IMG/VR virus record: IMGVR_UViG_3300045581_000993
Location: 1-60,404 of that record
Origin: a virus
Length of the DNA: 60,404 nt
Reading direction: 5' to 3' (one strand)
Part shown: positions 48,831 to 58,000 of the stretch, one piece after another
Layout of the letters: each line of letters starts with the position of its first letter
How positions within the stretch are numbered: the stretch's first letter is position 1
The notes under the pieces: model-generated
Database searches by the model: none
The model's input: the letters and a program-made list of their open reading frames with translations, nothing else
Told to the model about the DNA's origin: nothing
Translations under genes and position numbers: made by a program

Positions 48831-49922
48831 TTAACTACCAAATACCACAACAGATACGCCATCAAGTACAGGAAGTAAATTACCGAGCGTATCGGTTGCA
48901 AAAATGATGACCTCCGTCGCTGATCTAGACCTAAAGAACACCTGAAACGGCGCTATGACCTCCGTTCCGCGTGCTAATGCCGGTAATACTAAATAATTAC
49001 CATCAGGAAAAGGAGTAGCAAACGTTATAACATATGACCCTTGCGCTCCGCTAACCGAGGCTATATTAAAGCTGCTCTCTATCTGGATATTATTAGTCGG
49101 GGCATTATTATCGTAAAAGAAACAATAAGCCTTAGCAGTAGCAGGATTTATAATCTTCCCCGGTATTATCATATTACCGACATTGTCAATTTGAGTACTA
49201 TTTAAATTGATTACTCCATCATCTACAGTAGCGAGGTTAATATCCTCACTCCCGCTTGCCGTAGTAATGGTATTTACCGAGATTAAGAGATTACCTACAT
49301 TGATACTGGATAATCCTACTAGAGAATCGGCTAAATTAATAATTACATCATTTGTTTCCCCATCACCGCTTTGTACATTTATATTAGAGCTGCCTCCTAT
49401 CTTTCGAGTTACAAAACTTAATGGAGTATTACCGGTTATTACTAAAAATCCATTCTGTACCTGAGTAGCCAGGTTATTTAAATTATTCAACGAATCGGCA
49501 ACCTTAAAAATAATGTTCCCAGTCGGAGGAGTAACAGTTGAATTTGTAATCTGTAAGCTGTTATTCAGACTTTCTGTAGAAAAACTTACTATACCGCTAC
49601 TACCGCCTCCAAAAGGTATTACTTGCCATATTCCCGTGCTGGTTAGATTCTCAGTTAGATATATCTGTATTACTTCCCCGGGAATAATTACGTTAGTTAG
49701 CGGCGTTCCATCATTATATAAGAGGGTAAAGTCTTTTTGACCGACATTATTAAACAACAAGCTAGTACCGGTTTCTACAGTATTGGCAGGCGGCAAAGTA
49801 ATTGTATATGCATCATTTTCAGAAATTACATTATTAATGTCACTAGCAATCTCCCCTTCAGTGCGGGGATAAGGCCAAGATAGTTTAATATCGCTATTTA
49901 ATATGATTTTAGAATATGACAT
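48831..49922 (-). CDS. Tail or head fibre-like protein
   Basis: The protein has 363 residues. A beta-rich, Asn/Thr/Ser-rich body continues to a C-terminal domain (KAYCFFYDNNAPTNNIQIES...GSYVITFATPFPDGNYLVLPALA) of the type found at fibre knobs. The N-terminus (SDIKLSWPYPRTEGEIASDINNVI) resembles connector segments of phage fibres. It is located between the scaffold side and capsid genes. Confidence 0.6.
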   Translation of the reverse strand: MSYSKIILNSDIKLSWPYPRTEGEIASDINNVISENDAYTITLPPANTVETGTSLLFNNVGQKDFTLLYNDGTPLTNVIIPGEVIQIYLTENLTSTGIWQVIPFGGGSSGIVSFSTESLNNSLQITNSTVTPPTGNIIFKVADSLNNLNNLATQVQNGFLVITGNTPLSFVTRKIGGSSNINVQSGDGETNDVIINLADSLVGLSSINVGNLLISVNTITTASGSEDINLATVDDGVINLNSTQIDNVGNMIIPGKIINPATAKAYCFFYDNNAPTNNIQIESSFNIASVSGAQGSYVITFATPFPDGNYLVLPALARGTEVIAPFQVFFRSRSATEVIIFATDTLGNLLPVLDGVSVVVFGS

Positions 49923-49931
49923 GATATTCTT

Positions 49932-50387
49932 CTACATTGCTCTATCAGAAAACGGCATGACCGGATTGTAGATATCGGTCTGTACTTTTTGCAAAGTATC
50001 TCGCATTACTCTTACGGCTTTTTGTTCATAATATTGCTGCTCTTTTAGCCCGTAGCGTTCATCACGTGCTAAAACAATAGTATCACCGGTAGTAATACAA
50101 TCATTTTCCGATCTTAAGTCTCCTCTATAAGTACGTTTGTTTTTAAGCCTATCAGGAGATACGACATACCACTTTTTTGCCAGTAACCTGTTAATGCGCT
50201 CAGGATTATTATAAGCAAAATAATATTCCTCGCCCGGTTGCATTATTTCATCGATTAAAGCTTTAAAAGGACAGGTTGAATCGGTGAGCATCAAATCAAA
50301 ATCACTTCCTTCAAGTTCATGCTCCCTGATATCTCTATTAATAGATAGAAATTCATTATTTTTGTCTTGTTTATATTTAATTGCCAT
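49932..50387 (-). CDS. Hypothetical 151-residue virion-block protein
   Basis: The sequence is mixed and charged, with a DLMLTDSTCPFKALIDEIM segment and an Arg/Lys-rich C-terminal half (GLKEQQYYEQKAVRVMRDTL). It overlaps the scaffold gene by 11 bases. Its position between scaffold and fibre suggests a head-assembly role. Family not recognised. Confidence 0.55.
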   Translation of the reverse strand: MAIKYKQDKNNEFLSINRDIREHELEGSDFDLMLTDSTCPFKALIDEIMQPGEEYYFAYNNPERINRLLAKKWYVVSPDRLKNKRTYRGDLRSENDCITTGDTIVLARDERYGLKEQQYYEQKAVRVMRDTLQKVQTDIYNPVMPFSDRAM

Positions 50388-51363
50388 TTTTTGACCTCAT
50401 TTCTTTGTTACGTTGATCTAGAAGCTCCCGGTACCTCTCGTAAGACATACCAAAAGCAAGAGCTGCCTTTTTCTCTCTATCGCTTAATTCCCTTGTTTTT
50501 GGATCAGGGATTGATTCTCGTGGAGCGCGACTGCGAACTGCTCCAAAATGTTTAGCAGGAATCATGGCTGAGGAAGTATCCTGCATTTTTAAATTATCAA
50601 TATAATCATCAATCATGCCGTAATAACTACCAGAGCCTATTAGATGTTCTTTTCCTCCGCTTTGGTATTTACGATCAAGTTTAGTAATAAAGGATAATAC
50701 TGAGGTCGCTAGCTTCTCATCATACTCGGGGGAGTTTCTATCTACTTCAGGATTACTTTCAAGCCAGCTATATAACCTATCTTCATATTCCCTAGCTCGA
50801 ACCTGATTTAGATGCTCTTGTGAGTATTCTTCTTTAGGAAAACTGGCTATTCTAGATGCCTCATTCAAGGCATGGGTCGCCTTTGAAATATCCGCAGTAG
50901 CTCTGCTAACTCCAGCAGCATCCCCGTTTTCCAGTGCTAATTGAAGCCGTGCCTGAGCCATTTCAAGTTCGCTGGCAACATTGTTCTTATAATGGGTAGA
51001 ACCGGTATTAATAGCTTGGCTGAGCATTTGTTCCATTTGTAGTTTTTCTTGCTGTAACTGCTCTAATTGCTCAGCAAGCTTTACCTTTTCTTCACGTTCT
51101 TTTTTTAATTTAGACCAGTATTTTTCCTTGTCTTTGTCAGGAGCAGAGGTTTTAGTAGGCTTTTCTTCTTTTTCGGAAACATCTGCAGAAATATCGCTTT
51201 TATCATCGCTACTATCTACACCTTGAGTATCTTGCCCTAAGTCTTTAGTTTCTACTTCTGCCTCGCTAGCTTCATTCTTTGAATCTTTATTTTCGGCTAC
51301 TTCTTTTAAAGGTGGAATAGCAGCGTTTAAGTCGCTTGTATTTTCAATATCTATTTTAAACAT
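50377..51363 (-). CDS. Capsid scaffolding protein
   Basis: The protein has 328 residues. An acidic, Ser/Asp/Glu-rich N-terminus (20-75) is followed by a charged coiled coil of Lys/Glu (85-130), then mostly helical sequence with a basic C-terminus (REKKAALAFGMSYERYRELLDQRNKEM). This is the usual composition of phage scaffolds, which template the capsid and leave before maturation. It lies between portal-side genes and capsid. Confidence 0.75.
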   Translation of the reverse strand: MFKIDIENTSDLNAAIPPLKEVAENKDSKNEASEAEVETKDLGQDTQGVDSSDDKSDISADVSEKEEKPTKTSAPDKDKEKYWSKLKKEREEKVKLAEQLEQLQQEKLQMEQMLSQAINTGSTHYKNNVASELEMAQARLQLALENGDAAGVSRATADISKATHALNEASRIASFPKEEYSQEHLNQVRAREYEDRLYSWLESNPEVDRNSPEYDEKLATSVLSFITKLDRKYQSGGKEHLIGSGSYYGMIDDYIDNLKMQDTSSAMIPAKHFGAVRSRAPRESIPDPKTRELSDREKKAALAFGMSYERYRELLDQRNKEMRSKNGN

Positions 51364-51367
51364 ATTC

Positions 51368-51796
51368 TTACCTTGATACTTTTGATGGATTATCGACTAG
51401 CAGCTTGATTTTAAAATCCTCTACCATAATGATCGGTTCACCCTCATATTTTGACTGCAATGATGAACCACGCGGGAATATGACCCAGTCTCCGGCTTTG
51501 ACGTAAGGACCGCTTGGAAACTGATCACCCTTATAACTATCAGGACCCAGCTTTAATACCATCCCGACCATTGAGTTATATTCCAGGTCATCCTTTACGG
51601 CCGTTTGCGGAATAATAACTCCGCCTCTTGTAACTTCTTCAACAGGAGGTTTGTAAATAAGAATTAAGACGTTAATGCCGGTAACCGATACTTCCTTAAA
51701 TCTTTCAATCATTACCTCCTTATTAAAGCTTTGGAGATCAATTCCTTTGGTTTTAAAATCTTCTGCCTTGTAATTGGCTATTTCACAGTTAGTCAT
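51368..51796 (-). CDS. GroES-like co-chaperonin
   Basis: The protein has 142 residues. The beta-barrel pattern VLILIYKPPVEEVTRGGVIIPQ (mobile-loop region), GMVLKLGPDSYKG, YVKAGDWVIFPRG and PIIMVEDFKIKLLV follows GroES and phage gp31-type proteins. It would cap host GroEL to fold the capsid protein. It lies between the portal and scaffold genes. A shorter start at residue 29 (MIERFKE) is possible. Confidence 0.85.
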   Translation of the reverse strand: MTNCEIANYKAEDFKTKGIDLQSFNKEVMIERFKEVSVTGINVLILIYKPPVEEVTRGGVIIPQTAVKDDLEYNSMVGMVLKLGPDSYKGDQFPSGPYVKAGDWVIFPRGSSLQSKYEGEPIIMVEDFKIKLLVDNPSKVSR

Positions 51797-52013
51797 TGTT
51801 ATTTACCTCTATTATGTGCCTGTTAAAGAGTTCAAGGGAACTCTCAAGCCCCTCAATTAATCCCACATGATATTTGTAATCCTCTAGCGTAGAAATTGAT
51901 GCCGGATTACATAAAATACGCCTGTATCTATCAATTTCAGACTCAATACTTCCTATAAAGCCGGAGGTAAAAGAACCTCGGCTATAAATGTTATTTCTGT
52001 TCATTCCAATCAT
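51789..52013 (-). CDS. Hypothetical 74-residue protein near portal
   Basis: The N-terminus is short and flexible, followed by helices (ESEIDRYRRILCNPASISTLEDYKYHVGLIEGLESSLELF). It overlaps both the GroES-like gene (8 bases) and the small conserved protein (4 bases). Similar small helical proteins occur between portal and scaffold in other phages. Function unknown. Confidence 0.55.
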   Translation of the reverse strand: MIGMNRNNIYSRGSFTSGFIGSIESEIDRYRRILCNPASISTLEDYKYHVGLIEGLESSLELFNRHIIEVNNND

Positions 52014-52183
52014 TTACTGCTCCTCCCCATATTTCTAGGCTTTACTGCCGCGCCGTTCTTGGTAGCAACGTCTTTTCTAATCTTAGCAGCGCCACCGGCA
52101 GCATACTTATTACAACTCGTTTCTTTTTCTCTAGCTCTTTCTTGCATTTTCCTTAATGCCAGTTCTCTTGTATGTTTATTCAT
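52010..52183 (-). CDS. 57-residue conserved phage protein (AAGGAAKIRKDVATK type)
   Basis: The frame begins MNKHTRELALRKMQERAREK, contains NKYAAGGAAKIRKDVATK and ends GRSSK. It overlaps the portal stop by 8 bases and the next start by 4. This small, basic protein type, with its glycine-rich AAGGAAK core, is often found beside portal genes. Its length places it under common gene-calling limits. Confidence 0.65.
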   Translation of the reverse strand: MNKHTRELALRKMQERAREKETSCNKYAAGGAAKIRKDVATKNGAAVKPRNMGRSSK

Positions 52184-54524
52184 AAATTACCTCCTCTTGT
52201 GTTGGCGTTGATGAAATTTGCGACCGTAGCGCTTCTACTTGTGCCTTTAACTCAGCTTCCTTTGCTTTGTACTCAAGCCGTAGTAATTCAAGCTCGTTTT
52301 TGCTGTTTATTTCTTGCTCTTTAGTTAGCGTATCTATTACTTTTTCCTTCTCGTTTAACTGGAGCTTTAAAAGTTCAATCTGATATTTCTGCTCAGCAAG
52401 TTGTTGTTGTTCATTAACTTTTAATTCAGCTAAATACTTCTCTTGTTCCAGTTTTTCCTTATCAAGCTCGATACTCATTTGCGTCTTATAGCCGTCAGCT
52501 TCAATATTTAAGTGAGCTAGCCGTTCTTTTGACTCTACTTCAAGTTTTCGTTGCTCAATGTCAGCAATCTGTACCTGTAATGCCGGGTCTATTGGTTGTT
52601 GTTCCTGCTGCTGCTCTGGCGGTGCTTCGGGAAGTAGTATCTTATCAATGTCGCCAACTCCGAGTGCCTGATATACTTTTAAATATACTTCTCGCATGTT
52701 ATGTAGCTCCGGATTGCTGCTAGCTAACTTTAAAATACTCTCTGCCTTGATTATTCTCTGCGTAGAAGACTCAACAGACGGATCAGATACAGGGATTACT
52801 TTTAAACTCTCTTTGTCTATAGGTAGTGATGGCAGGTTGAACATTTTATAAAAGAGCTGCAACTCCTGGCTAAAACTACTATGAACTGTCCTCATTATTG
52901 CCGATTGCATCCGATTTGATACTTCAAGCAAGGCAATGGTAGTACCGACAGGCGTATTCTGATTATTTTCAGTAAGCCCCATCTCAGTTGCAGACGCTAG
53001 TTCCTGTGTCTGAGCAGTTATCCGGTTAATATATTCAAGCAAAGCAGGTGATGGCCCATTATAAGGAAGAGGCATGATTGAATCCCGCAGCGACAAATTC
53101 CCTGTTTCAACAGTTACGAATTGGCCAGGTAATATATTCAAATCATTATTAGTAGTTTTTATTCCCTTAGCCTTCATCCCTCCCGGGAAATTCTGGAAAA
53201 TAGCTGCGTCAATCGCCATTTGCTGCATGGAAGTTAAGCTCTTTGAATTAGAGCCAAGTATTTGAGCAAGCCCCAGTCCAAAAACATCAAACCCGGGGAA
53301 TAAATTATAATGAATAAAGCAGTTAATCCTTGTTTTAGTTGGATCGTTTTCATCCCAGTTTGGCGTAAGTGATACGATCTGATTACTGCTGCCGCATCTG
53401 GTAATAACGTAAGGTAGTGGGATACTATAGTCTTCAGATGCATTGTTATTGTCAAAAAAATCATTCAAAACCAGATATTCGTGCGTCTCATAAAAAGGAA
53501 AACGGGAATTTGTTGGGTCTACCTGTCTGGCTTTAGAGTCATCCGTTGCTTCTTCCCCATCGCTGCTTCCTACGCTATCTAAGTAATCAAGATCAACTTT
53601 TGAAAATATCCCGCTCTGCATGTTAAAAAGAATTTCTCTTTTTGAAAGATACCTAATATGAGTTAGACGATTTGATTCGGTAATACTTGAGCAGTTATTA
53701 TCAAATAAAAAATCCTCAGGCATGATAAACCGGCTCAATGGCTTACCTGTAATCGGATCGTAGTAGATTTTCCTAAATACACACCCATAAAGAATCAGAT
53801 ATAACAAAAACCGATCGTAGTCTGGATAAAAACCCTTATCTTCTACTGTTAAGTACTCATTTAAAGCATCCCTAACCATCTCGCCTTTTAGCTCATAGTC
53901 CTCATTTACGCTTACATCAGTCCTAAATCCTACAGGACCGGTTGATGGGAGTAACTCGGAGCGAAGAGTTGCCCAGAGCCTGAGTACGCTGCTAGAGAAA
54001 GTAGTATCGTAAGTCTTAATCTGGGCAGCGTTTCCAATGGAGGAATTGGATTTAGATTTAACATTATTTGGGTCTTGTATTTCCTCAATTTTAAAGCCAA
54101 GTAAGGTTTTAGCCTTTTCAATTATATCAAGCCATGGTGCGCGGTTTTTAGTATCTTTTTCTGTTACCTCTTCTAAGTAAGCAGCGATTTTATCTCTGAC
54201 GCTTTCCGGTATATCATCCGCAAAGTTACTATTAAAGGTAGCATCCGGAGGTGATAATTCTTCGCCCTTCTTATCTATACGTGATAAGATTTGATCTTCT
54301 AGGGAAATAAGTGCTTCTTCTTCCGGTAAAACTGGTTCATCTAAACTACCTGTTTCTTGTGGTAGGATTTGTTCTTCCATCGGCATTTCTTGAGTCAAAT
54401 TTAGAAATTCAGGCTCAAGGTTCTCGGTAACGGATAAATCGGGGATAACCTTATCCCTTTTCTTCCGTCTTTTCCTCATGCTATCTAATCTCACCTCTTT
54501 CAAGGCTCTACTTCCTACTGCCAT
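52176..54524 (-). CDS. Portal protein
   Basis: The protein has 782 residues. Middle region motifs (SATEMGLTENNQNTPVGTTIALLE and the GFDVFGLGLAQILG segment) are typical of podoviral portals, and the C-terminal quarter (from about 650) is a long Gln/Glu/Lys coiled coil, the crown or barrel. It starts immediately at the terminase stop codon. It would form the dodecameric ring through which DNA is packaged and ejected. Confidence 0.85.
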   Translation of the reverse strand: MAVGSRALKEVRLDSMRKRRKKRDKVIPDLSVTENLEPEFLNLTQEMPMEEQILPQETGSLDEPVLPEEEALISLEDQILSRIDKKGEELSPPDATFNSNFADDIPESVRDKIAAYLEEVTEKDTKNRAPWLDIIEKAKTLLGFKIEEIQDPNNVKSKSNSSIGNAAQIKTYDTTFSSSVLRLWATLRSELLPSTGPVGFRTDVSVNEDYELKGEMVRDALNEYLTVEDKGFYPDYDRFLLYLILYGCVFRKIYYDPITGKPLSRFIMPEDFLFDNNCSSITESNRLTHIRYLSKREILFNMQSGIFSKVDLDYLDSVGSSDGEEATDDSKARQVDPTNSRFPFYETHEYLVLNDFFDNNNASEDYSIPLPYVITRCGSSNQIVSLTPNWDENDPTKTRINCFIHYNLFPGFDVFGLGLAQILGSNSKSLTSMQQMAIDAAIFQNFPGGMKAKGIKTTNNDLNILPGQFVTVETGNLSLRDSIMPLPYNGPSPALLEYINRITAQTQELASATEMGLTENNQNTPVGTTIALLEVSNRMQSAIMRTVHSSFSQELQLFYKMFNLPSLPIDKESLKVIPVSDPSVESSTQRIIKAESILKLASSNPELHNMREVYLKVYQALGVGDIDKILLPEAPPEQQQEQQPIDPALQVQIADIEQRKLEVESKERLAHLNIEADGYKTQMSIELDKEKLEQEKYLAELKVNEQQQLAEQKYQIELLKLQLNEKEKVIDTLTKEQEINSKNELELLRLEYKAKEAELKAQVEALRSQISSTPTQEEVIYE

Positions 54525-56155
54525 TAGTATAATTTCCTAGGTTTAGTAATTGTCTCATCTTCCTTAACATCACTTGTATGAATTAAAGTATCAAAGTCTC
54601 GGAGGTATAAAATTGTTTGCGTCATCGAATCAACCAAATCCTTTGATTCCCCATTTGGAAAAGTTATCACTGTTTCTAAAAACTCTTCAGCGAACGGAGT
54701 TAGCCTTTCAGGATTTTTCTCTTCAGTCGGTAAATAAATAAGTCCGCACTCAATAAGAGGAGCTGCTCTCTGTACTCTTGCATTCTTATCGCCTTTTGGG
54801 GTGTAGCCTATAGCAGGAACTCCTCCAAGCCTTAGATCACGTATTAAAGGATCGCCCGTTGCCTTTGCTTCTATTAAACAACAATCAACAGTTCTTTGAG
54901 CCGGCATTGGGTTCTTATGCTCACCTATATCCTTATAATCTTTGGCTAAGCGCTGAGCCTTGCTTCGGAGCTCCGGATATCCTACACGACCCCGCCAACT
55001 AGAGAGTAGCATCATCCTAAATAACTCATCCTCGGATTTCTCGCCCCAAACTCCCCACGTAGTACAGGCAGAATAGGCCGCTGTCGGCTCATCGGAAATT
55101 GCCGTATCCCAGCTTTGCAATATGTAATCAAATTTAGGCTTAATAGGGCTAGTCCAGGACTTAAACCATTTTTTCTTAAGGATTCCGCCACCAATAGGGG
55201 AAGGTCTTTGCTGACACTGCCCAGCATATCCATAAGAGCCGAGTAACTTCTTTAATTCACTGACTTGCTTCTCACCAAAGCGTAAGTCATTAATTACTTC
55301 TCCTTCTTTGTTTCTGGGGTCTTCCCAAATAACCTGATCTATGCCAAGCGGCACGGTAATACACTTGCGCTTTTCTTCAAATTCTAGCGGCAGCACTAAT
55401 TCTACCCAATCACCCTCGCTGTCATTCTTTCTGATATAACCGGTTAAATCATTCTCGTGCGTTCTTTGCTGGACAACTATTCGGCAGTCATTAGCTGGGT
55501 TATTTGAACGGGTAGACATTCTCTGCGTCCACCAGTTAATTACGTTCTCACGTTTTACTTCAGATAAGTCCCCTGGGTCGTTAGGGTCATCAATGATAAT
55601 AATTGAACCGCCTTTACCGACAGTTTTAGATACCACGCTTGTTGATTGCCTATATCCTGTTTTGTTATTCTGAAAAAAGCTCTTCACGTTCTGGTCTCTA
55701 AGAAGAGGGAATCTATAACCCCAATTATCCTGATACCAGCTACTTTCGAGTAATAATCTATTCTTCTGTGCATGCTCAAGACTTAAGGAATTAACGCAGG
55801 AAACAGTTAAAAACCGCTCACTAGGGTTATGTATCCATACCCATGCAGGAAAGGCTACCGATATTAAATTGGTTTTACCGGTACGAGGAGGAACATTAAT
55901 AATCAGCTTTTTTATTTGACGTGCGTAAACCGCTTCTAAATGCTCTGCTATAGCTTTAATATGCCAGCTATCAACATAAGGCATATTACCCTCAATATAA
56001 GGCCAAGCGCTTTTAAAAAACTCATATAACGAACTGCTTGCAAGATATCGTTCCTTTAAAGCTGCAAGTTTTGCTCTTCTGTTTTGCAGTTCCGCAATAG
56101 CAGTTATTCCATCAGAGAAACTAAAACTATGAATAGAGTTAGAATTGTGCGTCAT
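54524..56155 (-). CDS. terL: Terminase large subunit
   Basis: The protein has 543 residues. The ATPase has a Walker A PPRTGKT (89-95) and Walker B IIIIDD (185-190). The nuclease domain carries DYILQSWDTAISDE with Asp at about 350 and a later DCCLIEAKATGDPLI. It drives DNA packaging and cuts concatemers. It starts the leftward virion operon behind a shared-class promoter. No adjacent small subunit; the TerS-like gene at 5974-6549 is the best candidate. Confidence 0.93.
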   Translation of the reverse strand: MTHNSNSIHSFSFSDGITAIAELQNRRAKLAALKERYLASSSLYEFFKSAWPYIEGNMPYVDSWHIKAIAEHLEAVYARQIKKLIINVPPRTGKTNLISVAFPAWVWIHNPSERFLTVSCVNSLSLEHAQKNRLLLESSWYQDNWGYRFPLLRDQNVKSFFQNNKTGYRQSTSVVSKTVGKGGSIIIIDDPNDPGDLSEVKRENVINWWTQRMSTRSNNPANDCRIVVQQRTHENDLTGYIRKNDSEGDWVELVLPLEFEEKRKCITVPLGIDQVIWEDPRNKEGEVINDLRFGEKQVSELKKLLGSYGYAGQCQQRPSPIGGGILKKKWFKSWTSPIKPKFDYILQSWDTAISDEPTAAYSACTTWGVWGEKSEDELFRMMLLSSWRGRVGYPELRSKAQRLAKDYKDIGEHKNPMPAQRTVDCCLIEAKATGDPLIRDLRLGGVPAIGYTPKGDKNARVQRAAPLIECGLIYLPTEEKNPERLTPFAEEFLETVITFPNGESKDLVDSMTQTILYLRDFDTLIHTSDVKEDETITKPRKLY

Positions 56156-56182
56156 AAAATTAAGTTTCCTTTACTTAAAATA

Positions 56183-56219
56183 ATTATAACACACTACTTT
56201 CTAATCTTGATTTTCTCGT
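56183..56219 (-). promoter_or_regulatory. Shared-class promoter (ACGA-N27-TGTTATAAT) of the terminase/virion operon
   Basis: The -10 is at 56183-56188 with the TG extension, and ACGA at 56216-56219, 27 bases upstream. GAAAATCAAGAT follows the box, as in the methyltransferase promoter. The terminase start is 28 bases downstream of the -10. Confidence 0.7.
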
Positions 56220-56292
56220 GCTTTTTTGATTTTGGTCTTGAGATTATTTATGTTATTTATTGTCTAATTAAAAAACTATAAGGAGTGAAATT

Positions 56293-57570
56293 ATGAAAAT
56301 CAGAAAATATCTTTTATCAACGATAATACTTAGTTGCAGTACTGCCTTAGCAAGTGAAGCCCTACCTGTTGCATCAGGTTTAAACATTAAATTTGGAGCT
56401 TTTGCTGCTTTTGAAAGTGGATTTGCTAAGCAAGAGAAATTAAAAGGTTCAGAGAAGAACATATCAGCTAATAAAAAAGGCATGGCTTTCTTCAATAACA
56501 CTGCTTTTGTTGCTAATATTTCCAATACTTCTGACGATATTACTTATGGTGCTAAAATTGTACTTGCTCCAACAACAAAAAGAAAAGTAAACAATGATTA
56601 TAATGGTTCTCATGTATTCTTAGAACATGAGTTTGGTAAAATTGAAGCAGGTTCACCTATTCCTGTTGCAAGAAACATGACTGTAAATGATGGAGCTATA
56701 CCTGCAAACTACATAAAAACAGGTATAGAGTATTTAAAACAAGGTAAAAAAGCAAATCCATCGTTCTTAACCTCGGAAGAAACTATAATCGGTGATTCAA
56801 TAACTGCCGGTTTAGACTCAGCAACTTATAGCAGCGAACCGCCAAGAACAATAAATTATTACACCCCTAAATTTGCTTTGAGCGAATCAAGTAAATTGCA
56901 ATTTGGTATCTCTTATACTCCTGATTCGGCTAATACCGGTATAGATAAACCATCTACCAAATCAGATGGTATAACAAAATACGCAATAGAGGAGCAGGCT
57001 TTAGAGAGATTTGAGATTGATAAGTCAATTAAGGATGCGCTAACCGGCGGGATAGTATTTGAGCAAAAATTAACAGAAGAAGCGGAATTAAAACTAGCTC
57101 TAACTGGTGAACATGGTAAAGCCGCAGGTAAAATCAAGAAATTTGCCACTAAAGATGCCAAAGACCCTTTAGAAGAATATAAATTAAGTAATCTAAGAGC
57201 TTATAATATTGGCGGCGAATTAAAAATAGGTGATTTTAAGTATAATGCTTGTTATGGTTCTTTTGGCAAAAGTTTAACTAATAAAGCACTACATAAGGCC
57301 GGTAATAAGTCCTATTATTACAACGGGGGTATTAGCTATACTTATAATAAAGCTACGACAACTTATGTAGGATATTTTGCTTCTGAAAAGTTTAAAAATA
57401 AGGTAAATTCTGTTAAATTAGGTGTTAGCCACATACTTGCACCGGGACTAAAGCCTTATGCTGAAATCCATGCTTATACCCTTAAAGGTAAGCCTGAATT
57501 CTATTCAGAGCTAAAAGCAAAAAAGGTAAAAGGTACAGTAGCACTACTCGGTGTTAAGTTATCTCTTTAA
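56293..57570 (+). CDS. Outer-membrane porin
   Basis: The protein has 425 residues. The signal peptide MKIRKYLLSTIILSCSTALA is clear, and the ribosome-binding site AAGGAG precedes it. The mature part follows the rickettsial porin pattern (LNIKFGAFAAFESGFAKQ start, LEHEFGKIEAGSP loop, EIHAYTLKGK and end GVKLSL). It would form a trimeric channel in the outer membrane. It is placed just beyond the terminase promoter, transcribed rightward. Cargo role: altering permeability, receptor or phage exclusion. Confidence 0.85.
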   Translation: MKIRKYLLSTIILSCSTALASEALPVASGLNIKFGAFAAFESGFAKQEKLKGSEKNISANKKGMAFFNNTAFVANISNTSDDITYGAKIVLAPTTKRKVNNDYNGSHVFLEHEFGKIEAGSPIPVARNMTVNDGAIPANYIKTGIEYLKQGKKANPSFLTSEETIIGDSITAGLDSATYSSEPPRTINYYTPKFALSESSKLQFGISYTPDSANTGIDKPSTKSDGITKYAIEEQALERFEIDKSIKDALTGGIVFEQKLTEEAELKLALTGEHGKAAGKIKKFATKDAKDPLEEYKLSNLRAYNIGGELKIGDFKYNACYGSFGKSLTNKALHKAGNKSYYYNGGISYTYNKATTTYVGYFASEKFKNKVNSVKLGVSHILAPGLKPYAEIHAYTLKGKPEFYSELKAKKVKGTVALLGVKLSL

Positions 57571-57589
57571 TTAAAAAAAAGGTTTTAAA

Positions 57590-57874
57590 ATGAACAAGCA
57601 AGAATTTATCGACCATATTGCAAGTCAACATGGATGTACCAAAAAAGAAGCTGAAAAGGCTATTGATGTATTTACTTCTTCGGTAATTGATGCCTTGGGA
57701 GAGGGAAAGGAAATATCCCTTATTGGCTTTGGTAATTTCTCCGTAAGCAAGGTTGAAGCAAGAAATGGTATTAATCCAAAAAGTAGAGAAAGTATAAAAA
57801 TAGCCGCTTATAACCAACCAAAGTTTAAGGTAGGCTCAAAACTTAAAGATGCTTGTAACAAAAAATCTCGTTGA
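57590..57874 (+). CDS. hup: HU-family DNA-bending protein
   Basis: The product has 94 residues, the full length of the family: KQEFIDHIASQHGCTKKEAEKAID, then the LIGFGNFSVSKVEARNGINPKS arm-turn and KFKVGSKLKD. It binds and bends DNA non-specifically and could help packaging, replication or lysogenic control. It lies in the same operon as the porin, 19 bases downstream, and ends before a strong terminator. Confidence 0.93.
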   Translation: MNKQEFIDHIASQHGCTKKEAEKAIDVFTSSVIDALGEGKEISLIGFGNFSVSKVEARNGINPKSRESIKIAAYNQPKFKVGSKLKDACNKKSR

Positions 57875-57944
57875 CCTAGAATATGATTTTATGTATGTTC
57901 GCTAACATGATTTTTTCATAATTAATCATTATTTTTCCTGTAGA

Positions 57945-57979
57945 CGTACCAGTTTTTTGTGAGTTTTTAAACTGGTACG
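57945..57979. terminator. Strong bidirectional terminator
   Basis: An 11-base perfect stem CGTACCAGTTT/AAACTGGTACG, with a short loop and T-run on one side (A-run on the other), separates the HU gene from the leftward accessory block. Confidence 0.85.
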
Positions 57980-58000
57980 ACTTTTTTTAAGTACGTGTTG

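Noticed and set aside
55012-55233. 73-residue frame inside the terminase gene
   Set aside because: The terminase nuclease domain occupies the same DNA with clear motifs.
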